Origin: Nemopilema nomurai
Taxonomy: Eukaryota; Cnidaria; Scyphozoa; Rhizostomeae; Rhizostomatidae
NCBI GenBank assembly: GCA_003864495.1
Contig: ML133431.1
Coordinates: forward strand, 62,001 to 126,000
DNA: 64,000 nt
Direction: 5' to 3'
A program made the position numbers and the translations under genes. Positions within the stretch are counted from its first letter, which is position 1, and every line of letters begins with the position of its first letter. The notes beneath the pieces are model-generated. The model was not told the DNA's origin, did not search any database, and saw nothing but the letters and a program-made list of their open reading frames with translations. Shown here piece after piece: positions 34,669-44,862 of the stretch.

Positions 34669-35090
34669 AAAAATTAAATTAAAATAATTAAAATACTAAA
34701 TTAAAAGTTTTGATATTTAAATAATTCTAACACACTAATAATAATTTAGTAATTTTAATTTTAAGTTTGAAATCGATTTTATTTTTTTCTTTATATTCTA
34801 AAATTAAATTAATCATTTTAACAAACTTTACTTATTAATTTTTAATGCTTGAATTTGTGTGTTTGAAATTATAAATTTATTTCCCCACTTTAAAAATATT
34901 ATATAATTTAAACATTGTTTGTAAAAAATTTAAAATATTAAAATTAATAAGAAATGATTAAATTTGTGACCAAAAAGGTCTAACAATATATCGCAAACGT
35001 AAAGATAACATATTATTACAATTTAATTTAATTAGTCAGGAATTTTATACAAAGAATTGAATTAAAAAACTTTAAAAAGGATGGGAAGTA
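34669..35090. other. intergenic region with divergent leaders, no gene seen
   Basis: About 420 bp of very AT-rich sequence between the divergent pnp and repeat-protein genes. No frame with coding character and no RNA gene I can recognise. It contains a TATAAT at 34902-34907, which is a candidate -10 for rightward transcription with a leader of about 180 nt, and an AAGGA at 35077-35081 before the repeat-protein gene. Confidence 0.5.
34902..34907 (+). promoter_or_regulatory. candidate -10 element for the repeat-protein gene
   Basis: TATAAT in the intergenic region, about 185 bp upstream of the likely translation start. No good -35 is visible, as is common in mollicutes. Confidence 0.3.
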
Positions 35091-37196
35091 ATTATAAAAA
35101 TATATAACAAAATTAAATCCAAAATCAACAAAACGATATTAAAAAACGCAACAATAACTGTTTCTTTAATGTTAGCAACTATCGGATTTAGTTTAGCTAT
35201 TTTTAATAATAATAAAAATACCGAATTGCTGATAAAAAATAAAACAAACGAAAAACAACAAAAAACACAAGAAGAAAATCTTAAATTATCAAATCAAGCG
35301 CAAACAAATGTTCTTAAAGCGCAATTAAAAACTTTCCAAATTAAATTAAACAAACTAAAAAAAGAATTTAAGGGTTATTTTAACAAAGGTGAAATTGAAA
35401 CAAAATTACAAAAATTTGTTACTAAAACAGATTTAGCATCTAAACTGGATACTAACCAATTATTAGCCGAAATTAACAAATTAGATTTTAAAAAACCAAC
35501 ACTAAAAAATAAATTACTAACAGCACTAGAAACAAAGTTTGATACATTAGCATCCAAAACAGCATTAGCAGACAAATTATCTAAAAGCGAGTTGTTAGAT
35601 GAGATTAAATCATTATTAAATACCCAAAATTCTTTAAAAAGCGCAATCGCAATAGCTTTACACAGAGAATTTAAGGGTTATTTTAGAAAAGGTGAAATTG
35701 AAACAAAATTACAAAAATTTGTTACTAAAACAGATTTAGCATCTAAACTGGATACTAACCAATTATTAGCCGAAATTAACAAATTAGATTTTAAAAAACC
35801 AACACTAAAAAATAAATTACTAACAGCACTAGAAACAAAGTTTGATACATTAGCATCCAAAACAGCATTAGCAGACAAATTATCTAAAAGCGAGTTGTTA
35901 GATGAGATTAAATCATTATTAAATACCCAAAATTCTTTAAAAAGCGCAATCGCAATAGCTTTACAGAGAGAATTTAAGGGTTATTTTAGAAAAGGTGAAA
36001 TTGAAACAAAATTACAAAAATTTGTTACTAAAACAGATTTAGCATCTAAACTTGATACTAACCAATTATTAGCCGAAATTAACAAATTAGATTTTAAAAA
36101 ACCAACACTAAAAAATAAATTACTAACAGCACTAGAAACAAAGTTTGATACATTAGCATCCAAAACAGCATTAGCAGACAAATTATCTAAAAGCGAGTTG
36201 TTAGATGAGATTAAATCATTATTAGATACCCAAGATTCGTTAAAAACCAAAATTGCACTAATTGTATTTAGATGAATTAGAGGTTATTATGAACAATTAA
36301 ACAATTTAGAAAATAAACTACAAAAAATTGCTGCAAAAAAATATTTACTATCTAAAATCGATATCAATCAATTATTACTCGAAATTAACAAATTAGATTT
36401 TAAAAACCCAACACTAAAAAATAAATTAATAAAAGCATTAAAAACCAACTTACAATCATTAACTAAAAATGATTTAACAGTTGAAAAATCAAATAAAAAA
36501 TTTATTGAAAACAAATTATCTAAAAGCGAGTTGTTAAATGAGATTAAAACATTATTAAAAACAGAAGATTCGTTGAAAAACGCTTTAATAACAGCACTAG
36601 AAACAAAGTTTGATACATTAGCATCCAAAACAGCATTAGCATCTAAACTTGATACTAATCAATTATTATCCGAAATTAGAACTTTACTAAGTAGAACTTC
36701 ATTAGGAAATTGAATAACACATGCAATCAATCGTTCTTTTAATCGTTATTATCAGAAAGAAGAATTAACAAAATTAAAAGAACTAGAAAGATTTTTAATT
36801 AAAACTGATCAAACAACACCTGAAAGCGTTAAAACAGTAATTAATCAAATTGTCAGAACCAAACTAATTGAACACATTTTCACCAAATGAATCCAAAAAT
36901 TCCAATCATTATCTAATATTGATTCAACAAACGATTTAAGCAATACCGACGGAAGCAAGAATTTGTTTTATAAATTAGCACCTTTTTTGTTTGAAAGTCC
37001 AAACCAAGCAAACCAAAAATTAAATAAATTATTAACCGGTAGTTTAACAAAACGCAACAAATGAGCGATTTGAGCAACTAGAACTGGTTTTTGAAAAATT
37101 GGTAAGTTAAGTGAATTAATTAAAGAAAACGATTGGAAATATCAAAAAGTTGTATTTCGAAATAATAAATGAGTTGTGAAAACAAACTCAAATTAA
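35091..37196 (+). CDS. repeat-built coiled-coil membrane protein, likely surface exposed
   Basis: About 701 residues. An N-terminal membrane anchor or signal (ATITVSLMLATIGFSLAIF, residues 21-39) is followed by a Lys/Gln/Asn-rich linker and a long helical region built from repeats of 101 residues. Each repeat contains KGEIETKLQKFVTKTDLASK and SKSELLDEIKSLL elements with Leu/Ile heptads typical of coiled coils. Three copies are almost identical, a fourth is diverged, and a partial fifth follows. A different Trp-rich C-terminal domain ends the protein. No ATG fits before the anchor; ATT at 35091 lies 9 bp after AAGGA and is my best start, ATG 35169 being too late. Repeat number likely varies between strains. 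Confidence 0.75.
35364..36272 (+). repeat. three tandem 303-bp near-identical repeats (coding)
   Basis: Units begin at 35364, 35667 and 35970, each 303 bp, an exact multiple of 3 so the frame is kept. They differ at only a few positions near the unit junctions (for example AACAAAGG against AGAAAAGG). From 36273 a fourth unit continues in diverged form. The DNA-level identity shows recent duplication or gene conversion, and copy number should change easily by recombination or slippage. Confidence 0.95.
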
Positions 37197-37312
37197 AAAT
37201 TAAACAATTTTATTTACTTTACAAGTAAAAAACGGTATAACTTAATAATCAATCAAGCTTATTAAATCAAAATATGCAATAAAGAAGATATTATTAAAAT
37301 AAATTAAAAAAA

Positions 37313-38449
37313 ATGACAAACTTAAATGCAAAAAAAACCGTTTTTATTGGATTATCTGGAGGTGTTGATTCGGCAGTTTCATGTTTATTATTAAAACAAG
37401 CTGGATACAAAGTTAAAGCAGTTTTTATGCAAAATTGAGATCCGATTAGTAATCGCGAAATTCATCATAATGAAAATTGTCAAGCAAGTAAAGATTATGA
37501 AATGGCGAAAAAAGTAGCTGATTTTATTGGTGTTTCTTTAATTAAAGTTAATTTTGTTGATGAATATTGAAATCATGTTTTTCAACCTTTCATTGAAAAA
37601 ATCAAAACCGGTTTAATTCCTAATCCTGATATTGCTTGTAATGCCAGAATCAAGTTTAACGTTTTATTAAAATATTTAAATGATCATTATAAATTTGATT
37701 ATTTTGCTACTGGTCACTATGCACAAACAATTGATAAATCTGGTCATTATCATTTAGTTCGTGGTATTGATCCAATTAAAGATCAAACTTATTTTTTAGC
37801 TGGTATTAATCCCAAGTTAGTTGCCAAACTTCTTTTTCCGATTGGAAAATTATTAAAAACTACCGTTCGTCAATTAGCACTTAAATTTAAATTACCAAAT
37901 GCCAATCGGAAAGATTCAATGGGAATTTGTTTCATTGGTAAACGTCCGTTTGAACAATTTTTACAACAATACATTCCTAAAAACCCAGGTGATTTAGTTG
38001 ATTTTACAACTAATAAAATGGTCGGTTCACATGATGGAGCTTTATTTTATACAATCGGACAACGCAAACGTTTGTTTTTACACACAACTGAAAAACATTT
38101 TGTAATTGGTAAAAATATGAAAAAAAACATCGTTTACATTGTTTCCGAAAAACATCGTAATTTACTTTTAAATGATAATTGTTTAGTGACTGAAATTAAT
38201 TGATTTGATTTTCCTAAACCTAATATTGAAACAGTTTGTCAAGTTAAATTGCGTCATTGTCAAATTCCCGTTCCTGCTAAATTTTATTTTCGCGATTCTG
38301 ATACTTTAGTTTTAAAACTTCAAAAACCGATTTTAGCAATTACTCCTGGTCAACTTGCGGTTTTATATTCATTTGATAATGAAGTTTTAGGTTCCGGAAT
38401 CGTAAAAACAATTCTTCAAAACGACAAACCACTTTGATATATTCAATAA
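37313..38449 (+). CDS. mnmA: tRNA-uridine 2-sulfurtransferase MnmA
   Basis: A 378-residue MnmA. The N-terminal PP-loop [13 protein letters not shown] binds ATP. The first catalytic cysteine is in [14 protein letters not shown] and the second in [13 protein letters not shown]. Also conserved are [16 protein letters not shown] and the C-terminal [15 protein letters not shown]. It makes 2-thiouridine at position 34 of tRNA Lys, Glu and Gln. The final TGA at 38435-38437 is Trp and the protein ends PLWYIQ. It lies 117 bp after the repeat protein. Confidence 0.96.
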
Positions 38450-38554
38450 TTTAAAAACGAAACAAACTAATATTTTGTGAATTTTTAGTTAATTTTTTGA
38501 AAAAAATTCTTAAACTGCTTTAAAAGTAAAAAAGTAAATTAAGGAGTAAATTAA

Positions 38555-38806
38555 ATGAAATTAATTAAATTAACTAATCAACAAAAAAGTCAAATCTGCG
38601 GATCAGGTTTTAATTGAATTGCCTTTTGAGGTTTATCGCTTATTACATCAGTCGTTGTAAAAAGTTTATTTACTGATACAGCTACTGTCGGAATTAATGG
38701 TGTTGGTCGTGCAAGTTGAGAGAAAAAGACCACTAAACCAACTTCAAATTCAAAAACCGATGTTACATCAATTGTAAAGATTTTAAGAAATATTTATGAA
38801 TTTTAA
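38555..38806 (+). CDS. small protein with a leader-like N-terminus (bacteriocin-like or secreted peptide candidate)
   Basis: An 83-residue protein with a strong AAGGAG site 8 bp before ATG. The N-terminus MKLIKLTNQQKSQICGSG resembles the double-glycine leader pattern of class II peptide precursors (amphipathic leader with L, I and a small-residue pair at the end). After it comes a Trp/Phe-rich hydrophobic stretch (FNWIAFWGLSLITSVVVKSLF), then a small Gly/Ala-rich part with two Trp-containing segments and a Ser/Thr/Lys tail. Only the motif supports a peptide precursor, and no peptidase-type ABC transporter is in the window. It overlaps radC by 11 bp. Confidence 0.6.
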
Positions 38807-39497
38807 AAATCGTCCTTGATTTGAAAAACCACGCGAAAAAGCTATAAAAATGGGAATTTTTACACTTAGTAATGCAGAATTAATTTCACTTCTACTTGGA
38901 ACTGGATCACGTAATCATTCGGTTTTAATGTTGGCGGAAACTCTTTTGAATAATTATAATGGTTTGGCCAATCTTTTAGAACAAGCAAATTTTCAATCAC
39001 TTTTACGTTTCAAAGGGATTGGAACTGTAAAAGCAATCAAATTATTATCAATCATTGAAGTTAATAAACGTTTAACACGGGACAAAATTTTAAAAAAAAC
39101 GATTATTATTCATCATCCAATTGATTTATCTCCTTTTTTTCCGATTTTATTTCCGAAACAAAATCAAAATCAAGAACTTTTTTATTTGATTTCACTTGAT
39201 ACACATAATCAATTTCTTAACTATAATTTATTATTTCAGGGTTCAGAAACAAGTCTGGTGATTGATCTTCGTAAAATTATTGAAACGGCGTTTATTAATC
39301 AAGCGAAAAAAATTATTTGTATTCATAATCATCCTTCCAAAAATCCAACGCCATCTAAAGTTGATCTTTTAACAACGAAAGAGATTATTAATTTGTGTCA
39401 ACAGCTAAACTTAATTGTTATTGATCACATTATTTATAGCCAAAAACAGGTTATTTATAGTATGTTTTTAAAAAAACAATTCACAATTAAATCGTAA
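38796..39497 (+). CDS. radC: RadC family protein (JAB/MPN domain)
   Basis: A 233-residue RadC. The N-terminus has WFEKPREKAIKMG and SNAELISLLLGTGS, typical of the family (RPREKL, LSDaELLAILLrTG). A helix-hairpin-helix follows in RFKGIGTVKAIKL. The C-terminal JAB1/MPN metalloprotease-like site is IHNHPSKNPTPSKVD (HxHP-x(n)-D), with the upstream Glu in the TAF region. RadC was once linked to repair, but its role is unknown. The start is ATG at 38796, inside the end of the small peptide gene, so the two are probably translated in a coupled way. Confidence 0.93.
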
Positions 39498-39500
39498 AAA

Positions 39501-40211
39501 TTACTGCAACATGTAATTAAATTTTCGAATAAAAAGGTTAAAATTTAACGGTCGAATTTGTCGTAAATATTCATTGTATTTTTCGACAAAGGTAATTTTT
39601 AAAAAAAATAACTTTTCCCGTTGCAGTCAAATTCTTTTTTTTTGTTTTTCCTTTAATAAAAACAATACTTTAGGAAGCTTTTGCTCTAAATGATGAATCA
39701 GATAAACTGCACCAGCATAATTTCCAACTTGAAATGCCATTTCAATGTTTTTTGATTTTGATTTTTGTTCCAAAACTTTTTCAATGTTTTGGAAACTATG
39801 TCCTAGTAAGTTAATTAAATTTAAATCTTTGTTTTCATAATTTATACTGTTGAAATGTTTTTTTAAATTCAAATTAATTTTTTCATCCAATGGTGTTTTT
39901 TGAAAAATTTTTCAATCATTTTGTCATTTATGATTATGTTGTTTTTCTTCATTACTTAATTCTTTAATCAGTAAAATACTTGCATTAGTGATGATTTTTT
40001 TAATTTTTTCATAATGTTTTTTTATGTCTTTTTGAATTGTTGCAAAGATCATCATTGAATTCAAAAAAATTTTTAATAATTCTTTATTTTTTTGAATTGC
40101 TTTTTTAATAACATTAGAAATGTTTTGATTATTATATTTTTTTAAAACAATTTGTTCGCTACTTTTGATGATGTTTTCAACAATTTTTTTGATTGATTTA
40201 TGAATCTTCAC
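39501..40211 (-). CDS. hypothetical helical protein
   Basis: A 236-residue frame (one TGA region at about 39891-39923 bridges two open stretches in the same frame). The protein is Lys/Asn/Ile-rich and predicted almost wholly helical, with no membrane segment. The middle part has QVGNYAGAVYLIHHLEQK. I recognise no family. It is convergent with radC (4 bp gap) and divergent from greA, with which it shares a 112-bp promoter region. Confidence 0.65.
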
Positions 40212-40279
40212 TGTTTCTTCTTAATTTTATTCTTCTAATTGTATTATTATTATTCGTTTTTGAGTTGAAATATTTGTGT

Positions 40280-40285
40280 TATAAT
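40280..40285 (+). promoter_or_regulatory. candidate extended -10 element for greA
   Basis: TGTTATAAT gives an extended -10 (TGn then TATAAT), 39 bp upstream of the greA start. No clear -35 hexamer at the normal spacing. Confidence 0.5.
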
Positions 40286-40323
40286 TTATAGAATTACTAT
40301 TTAATTATTTTAATATATTTTTT

Positions 40324-40818
40324 ATGACAAGTATGGAAAAAAAACCCAAAATTTATCTTAATTCTGAAGATGTTCAAAAAATTAATGACGAATTAAAGTA
40401 TTTAATTGAAGAAGAACGTGCAAAAGTTATTGAAGAAATTAAAGAAGCACGTAAACAAGGCGATTTGTCTGAAAACGCCGAATATGATTCTGCCAAACAA
40501 AAACAAAGTATTGTTGAAGAACGAATTCATAAATTACGAAATATTTTAAAATACGCTACTTTAATTGATCAAAAATTAAATAAAAATCCGCAAGCAATTC
40601 GCATTAATTCGGTTGTTAAATTGCTTAATTTGCATGATCAATCAACAATTACCCTTAAAATTGGGACAATTTCCGAATTAAATGTCGAAAAAAGAATTAT
40701 TTCCAGCCAATCACCCTTAGCAAAATCAATTTTTGGTCATAAAGTTAATGATGAAGTTGTTATTAAGGGTATCCGTAACACTTATAAAGCTAAAATTTTG
40801 TCTGTTAAAAATAATTAA
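40324..40818 (+). CDS. greA: transcription elongation factor GreA
   Basis: A 164-residue GreA. The N-terminal coiled coil has INDELKYLIEEERAKVIEEI and EARKQGDLSENAEYDSAK, the acidic DLSENAEYD tip that enters the polymerase secondary channel. The C-terminal globular domain has SVVKLLN, IGTISELN, ISSQSPLAKSIFGHKVNDEVVI. GreA stimulates cleavage of backtracked RNA. ATG at 40324 or at 40333 could be the start. Confidence 0.97.
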   Translation: MTSMEKKPKIYLNSEDVQKINDELKYLIEEERAKVIEEIKEARKQGDLSENAEYDSAKQKQSIVEERIHKLRNILKYATLIDQKLNKNPQAIRINSVVKLLNLHDQSTITLKIGTISELNVEKRIISSQSPLAKSIFGHKVNDEVVIKGIRNTYKAKILSVKNN

Positions 40819-40945
40819 TTTATATTTTTTGTAAAATTAACTACATTTTATGTATTAAAATAATAAATTAATTCTTATAATTTCATGTTTACAATTATGT
40901 TTACAACTATATTGATTTTGAATCAAATTATGGTAGAATAAGAGT

Positions 40946-41962
40946 ATGAATAAATTTAATATATTAAAAAAAATAAATTTAAAAGACTTAAACATTAATT
41001 GAAAAGAAATTGTTTCACGAACCCACAATTTAAGTAATTCATTAAAACGTTATCGTTTTAATGAACACCGTGAAAAAAATTTTTTAATTGAAGCAATTGT
41101 TGATTTTTTGCGTGATTTTGATTATCAAATATCATTTCATGATGTAAAAAATATTTTAAGCAATGCCCCTAAAACTAACCATGAACTTTTAATTTATAAA
41201 ATTCATAATTTATTTGAAAAACATCATGATCTACCTGAATTATTAAATATGTACGAAAAAATTTGAAAAGAGATGAATTCTTTACAAAATTCAACGATTT
41301 TTTTGTTTTCGCAACCTTTAAAAAACTTTATAAATGAAATTGTTGTTTCCGAATCGTTTGTTTTAGATATCAATACAAATAATAAAGATTTTGATATTGT
41401 TTTTCTTCCATTCGTCAATGCACAAATTATGAATTTAATTACTTCTGATCATTTAAATGTTAAGCAATCAAATTTACAATTTACCAAAATTATTTCTATG
41501 TGATATTTAACACAATCACAAACTGCATTACCGTTTTTTTATCATCAAAAAGCTTTAAATTTGGTAGCAAATAAGTATAATCGTTTATTTTTTGAAGCAA
41601 TTAAAACAGCAAATTATACAAAATTAATTGCTTTCGTTTTTGACGCTTTAAATAAATTTATTATTTTTGATCAAAAAACAAACTTTATCGTTCAAAAGAT
41701 ATTTCAACGCAAAAATATTTTTATGCCTAAACATCAAATGCATTTTTTATTTACTATCCTTTATCATGATTTAAATCATTTTGATTGAAAACAATTTCAA
41801 ACACACGCCAACTTAGCAGCTACTAAACAATATATTATGCGTAATTTAAATTTTTTAGCAAATTATCGTCTGTTAAAAACATTGCTAATAAAAAAACGAA
41901 AATTTTATTTTCAATCGCGTAATTTAAAAAATTTAATTAGAGAGTATAAAAATTATGAATAA
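40946..41962 (+). CDS. hypothetical protein upstream of clpB, Fic-like tail layout
   Basis: A 338-residue protein without signal or membrane segments. The C-terminal half has [20 protein letters not shown] followed by FVFDAL, which is laid out like the end of the Fic domain and the helix-turn-helix region of Fic proteins (LpilYlS...yY..L). The Fic catalytic motif HPFxxGNGR is absent, so this is only a resemblance. It overlaps the clpB start by 8 bp and therefore is probably cotranslated with it. This place is taken by hrcA in many bacteria, but the sequence is not HrcA. Confidence 0.6.
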
Positions 41963-44063
41963 AAATTATGAATATTTACAAAAATATGGACGAATTTTAA
42001 GCTTTGAAATTAATGCTGATAAATTAGATCCGATCATTGGTCGTGATGATGAAATTCGTCGAATTATTGAAATTTTATCGCGTAAAAACAAATCAAACCC
42101 CCTTTTAATTGGTGAAGCAGGAGTTGGTAAAACCGCCATTGTTGAAGGTTTAGCACAAAGAATTGATGCCAACAAAATCCCAACCATTTTAAAAAACAAA
42201 AAAATCTTTGAATTAGATTTAGCACTTTTATTGGCTGGAACTAAATTTCAGGGTGAATTTGAACAACGTTTGAAACAAGTTGTGAAAATTATTAGTTCAG
42301 ATAATGATTTATTATTATTTATTGATGAATTACATTTAATCGTTGGCGCTGGTAAAACTCAAGGTGCAATGGATGCCGCTAATATTATGAAACCACTTTT
42401 ATCACGTGGTGAATTAAAATGTATCGGTGCCACTACAATTGATGAATATCATCAATATATTGAAAAAGACAGTGCTTTAGAGCGTCGTTTCCAAACGATT
42501 TTAGTTCACGAACCAACCGTTAATGAAACGGTTACAATTTTACGTGGTTTAAAAGAAACGTTTGAATCTTTTCATGGCGTTTCGATTAAAGACGGTGCTT
42601 TGACATCGGCAGCTAAATTAAGTGATCGTTATTTAAGTCAACGTAATTTACCAGACAAAGCAATTGATTTAATTGATGAAGCATGCGCCAAAATTAAAAC
42701 TGATATTAGTTCATTACCACACGAATTAGAGGTTATTAATCACCAAGTAATGGTGTTAGAAATCGAAAAGAAAGCTTTAAACAAAGAAGAACAAAACATT
42801 AACGTTACTCAACGTCTTAACGAAATTAAAATTCAACTTAAAACTTTACTTAATCAACAAAAAAAATTAAATTCACAATGAGAAGCCGAAAAAAAAATTG
42901 TCAAAACAATTGCCGATATCAAAACAGAAATCAAACAAAAAACCGAAAATCTGGCTTTAGCAATGAAAGAAGGAAATTATGAATTAGCCGGTGAATTACA
43001 ATATCAAGTTTTGCCAAATTTAAAACAACAACTTAAAACGCAATTAAAAACATTTGACGGCACATTAATTAAAGAAAACGTCACGGAAAATGATATTGCC
43101 AATGTGATCGCGGGAATAACTAAAATTCCTGTCCAAAAAATTTTAACCCCAATGCGTAATAAATTAATTAATTTGTTCTCTGAATTAAAAAAATCTGTTA
43201 AAGGTCAAAATCATGCGCTTGAAGTGATTAGTCAAGCACTTTTACGAAATCAAGCTGGTTTTGGTAGTTTTGATCGTCCAATTGGTAGTTTTTTCTTTTT
43301 AGGTTCAACTGGGGTAGGAAAAACCTTGGTTGCTAAAACTTTAGCGCAAATTTTGTTTGATAGCGACAAAAAAATTATTCGTATTGATATGTCGGAATAT
43401 GCTGAAAAACATTCAATCAGTCGATTAATTGGTTCGCCACCTGGATATGTTGGTTATGAACAAGGTGGACAGTTAACGGAAAAAGTTAAGCAAAATCCGT
43501 TTGCAGTTATTTTGTTTGACGAATTTGAAAAATCGCATCCCGAAATTCAAAACTTACTTTTACAAATTTTAGATGAGGGTCATTTAACCGATAATCGTGG
43601 AAAACAGATTAATTTCAAAAATACGATCATTATTATGACATCTAACATTGCCAGTAAAAATGCTCATACTTATCAAAATGATGATGAATGAATTAATGAA
43701 TTAAAATCACATCTTAGTCCTGAATTTATTAATCGTTTAGATGAAATCATTGTTTTCAATCAATTAAATCCAATCATGTTAAATCAAATTGTTGCATTAG
43801 AAATTCACAAAATTCTTAATCGTATTAAAGCTGAAACACAAATTATTATTCAAGTTGATGAAAGTGTTATTAAAAGAATTATCCAACAAGTTGATACGCA
43901 AAATTATGGTGCTCGTCCAATTGTGCGTTACATTGAAAAACACATTTTAAACTTTTTAACCAACGAACGTTTAAATCAAAATCTTGAATCAAATAATGTT
44001 TACGTTTTAACAATTGATTCCAAAACCAAAATGTTAAAATTACGTAAACCAATTTTAAATTAA
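41955..44063 (+). CDS. clpB: chaperone ClpB, lacking the N-terminal domain
   Basis: A 702-residue ClpB; full-length ClpB has about 860, so the N-domain is missing, as in other mollicutes. NBD1 has [17 protein letters not shown] (Walker A) and [14 protein letters not shown] (Walker B). The middle coiled-coil domain spans about residues 240-350. NBD2 has [20 protein letters not shown] and [31 protein letters not shown], with [10 protein letters not shown] as Walker B. It disaggregates proteins with DnaK. First chaperone gene of a clpB-grpE-dnaK-dnaJ cluster. Confidence 0.97.
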
Positions 44064-44094
44064 TTTAAATAAGGAGAAAAATTAAACAAAAAAA

Positions 44095-44862
44095 ATGAAC
44101 ACATCCAAACTAAACCAAATGAAAAAATTATTAAATCAAGAATTTAAAAATTTGCAAAACGAATGAAAAAAACTTCATCAAACAATTGAAAGATTAAATG
44201 CTTTTCAATCAAAAATGCATAATTTTAAAAAACAATTAACAGAATTTTCGTCTGATTCCCAATTAAATAAAACGGAATTATATCAATCATTAAATCAAAT
44301 TTTCAAAAAGTTAGAAACTGATATCAAACAAACACTAAGTAATAGTTTTATTACCAAAGATTATGAATTAAAACTATTAAAAACCCGTCAATATTTTTTA
44401 GCGGATTTAGAAAATCAACGAAAAATGAATGCAATTAATCAAACTAGCAGTAATTTTGAAATTAAACGTAAAATTTTTCAAGAAATGTTAAAAATTGTTG
44501 ATATGTTTGTTTTATCGCTAAAATTTGAAGCCAAAAATTCCGAAACACAAAAATTTTTAATCGGAATGAAAATGGTTTATGATATGTTAAATGATTTTTT
44601 AAACAAATTTGATGTTCGATTATTAGAAACAAAACCAGGCCAAAGCTACGATTATAATTTACATCAAGCATTAAAACAGATTAATAATCCAAAATTAAAA
44701 ACAAATACGATTGTTACAATCGAACAAAACGGTTATTTAATTAACGACCAAGTTTTACGTCAAACAAAAGTTGTTATTAATAATCATGATTACAAAATTA
44801 ATCAGAATTCAAAAAATAATATGGAAAACATGAAAAATAAGGAGAAAAAGAAACATGAGTAA
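44095..44862 (+). CDS. grpE: nucleotide exchange factor GrpE
   Basis: A 255-residue GrpE. The long N-terminal half is coiled coil. Conserved text includes [19 protein letters not shown] (like the DfeNyRkR element), [17 protein letters not shown], and the beta-wing end [26 protein letters not shown] (like the GYxxxdRvlRPAkVvV motif). It releases ADP from DnaK. An in-frame stop precedes ATG 44095, so this start is forced, though the AAGGAG (44071-44076) is 18 bp away. The C-terminus is very basic. It overlaps the dnaK start by 8 bp. Confidence 0.93.

Noticed and set aside
35081..35107. ATG at 35081 as start of the repeat protein
   Set aside because: It opens a different frame that stops after eight codons; the anchor is encoded in another frame.
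35375..36250. Minus-strand open frames repeated every 303 bp inside the repeat protein gene
   Set aside because: They are antisense shadows of the repeated coding units: they recur with the exact repeat period and show no start signals.
35364..36272. Tandem repeats as a CRISPR array
   Set aside because: Units are 303 bp, directly adjacent without unique spacers, and keep one reading frame. They are coding repeats.
40946..41962. HrcA repressor
   Set aside because: Position before the chaperone genes fits, but the protein lacks the HrcA N-terminal winged helix text and no CIRCE element is seen.
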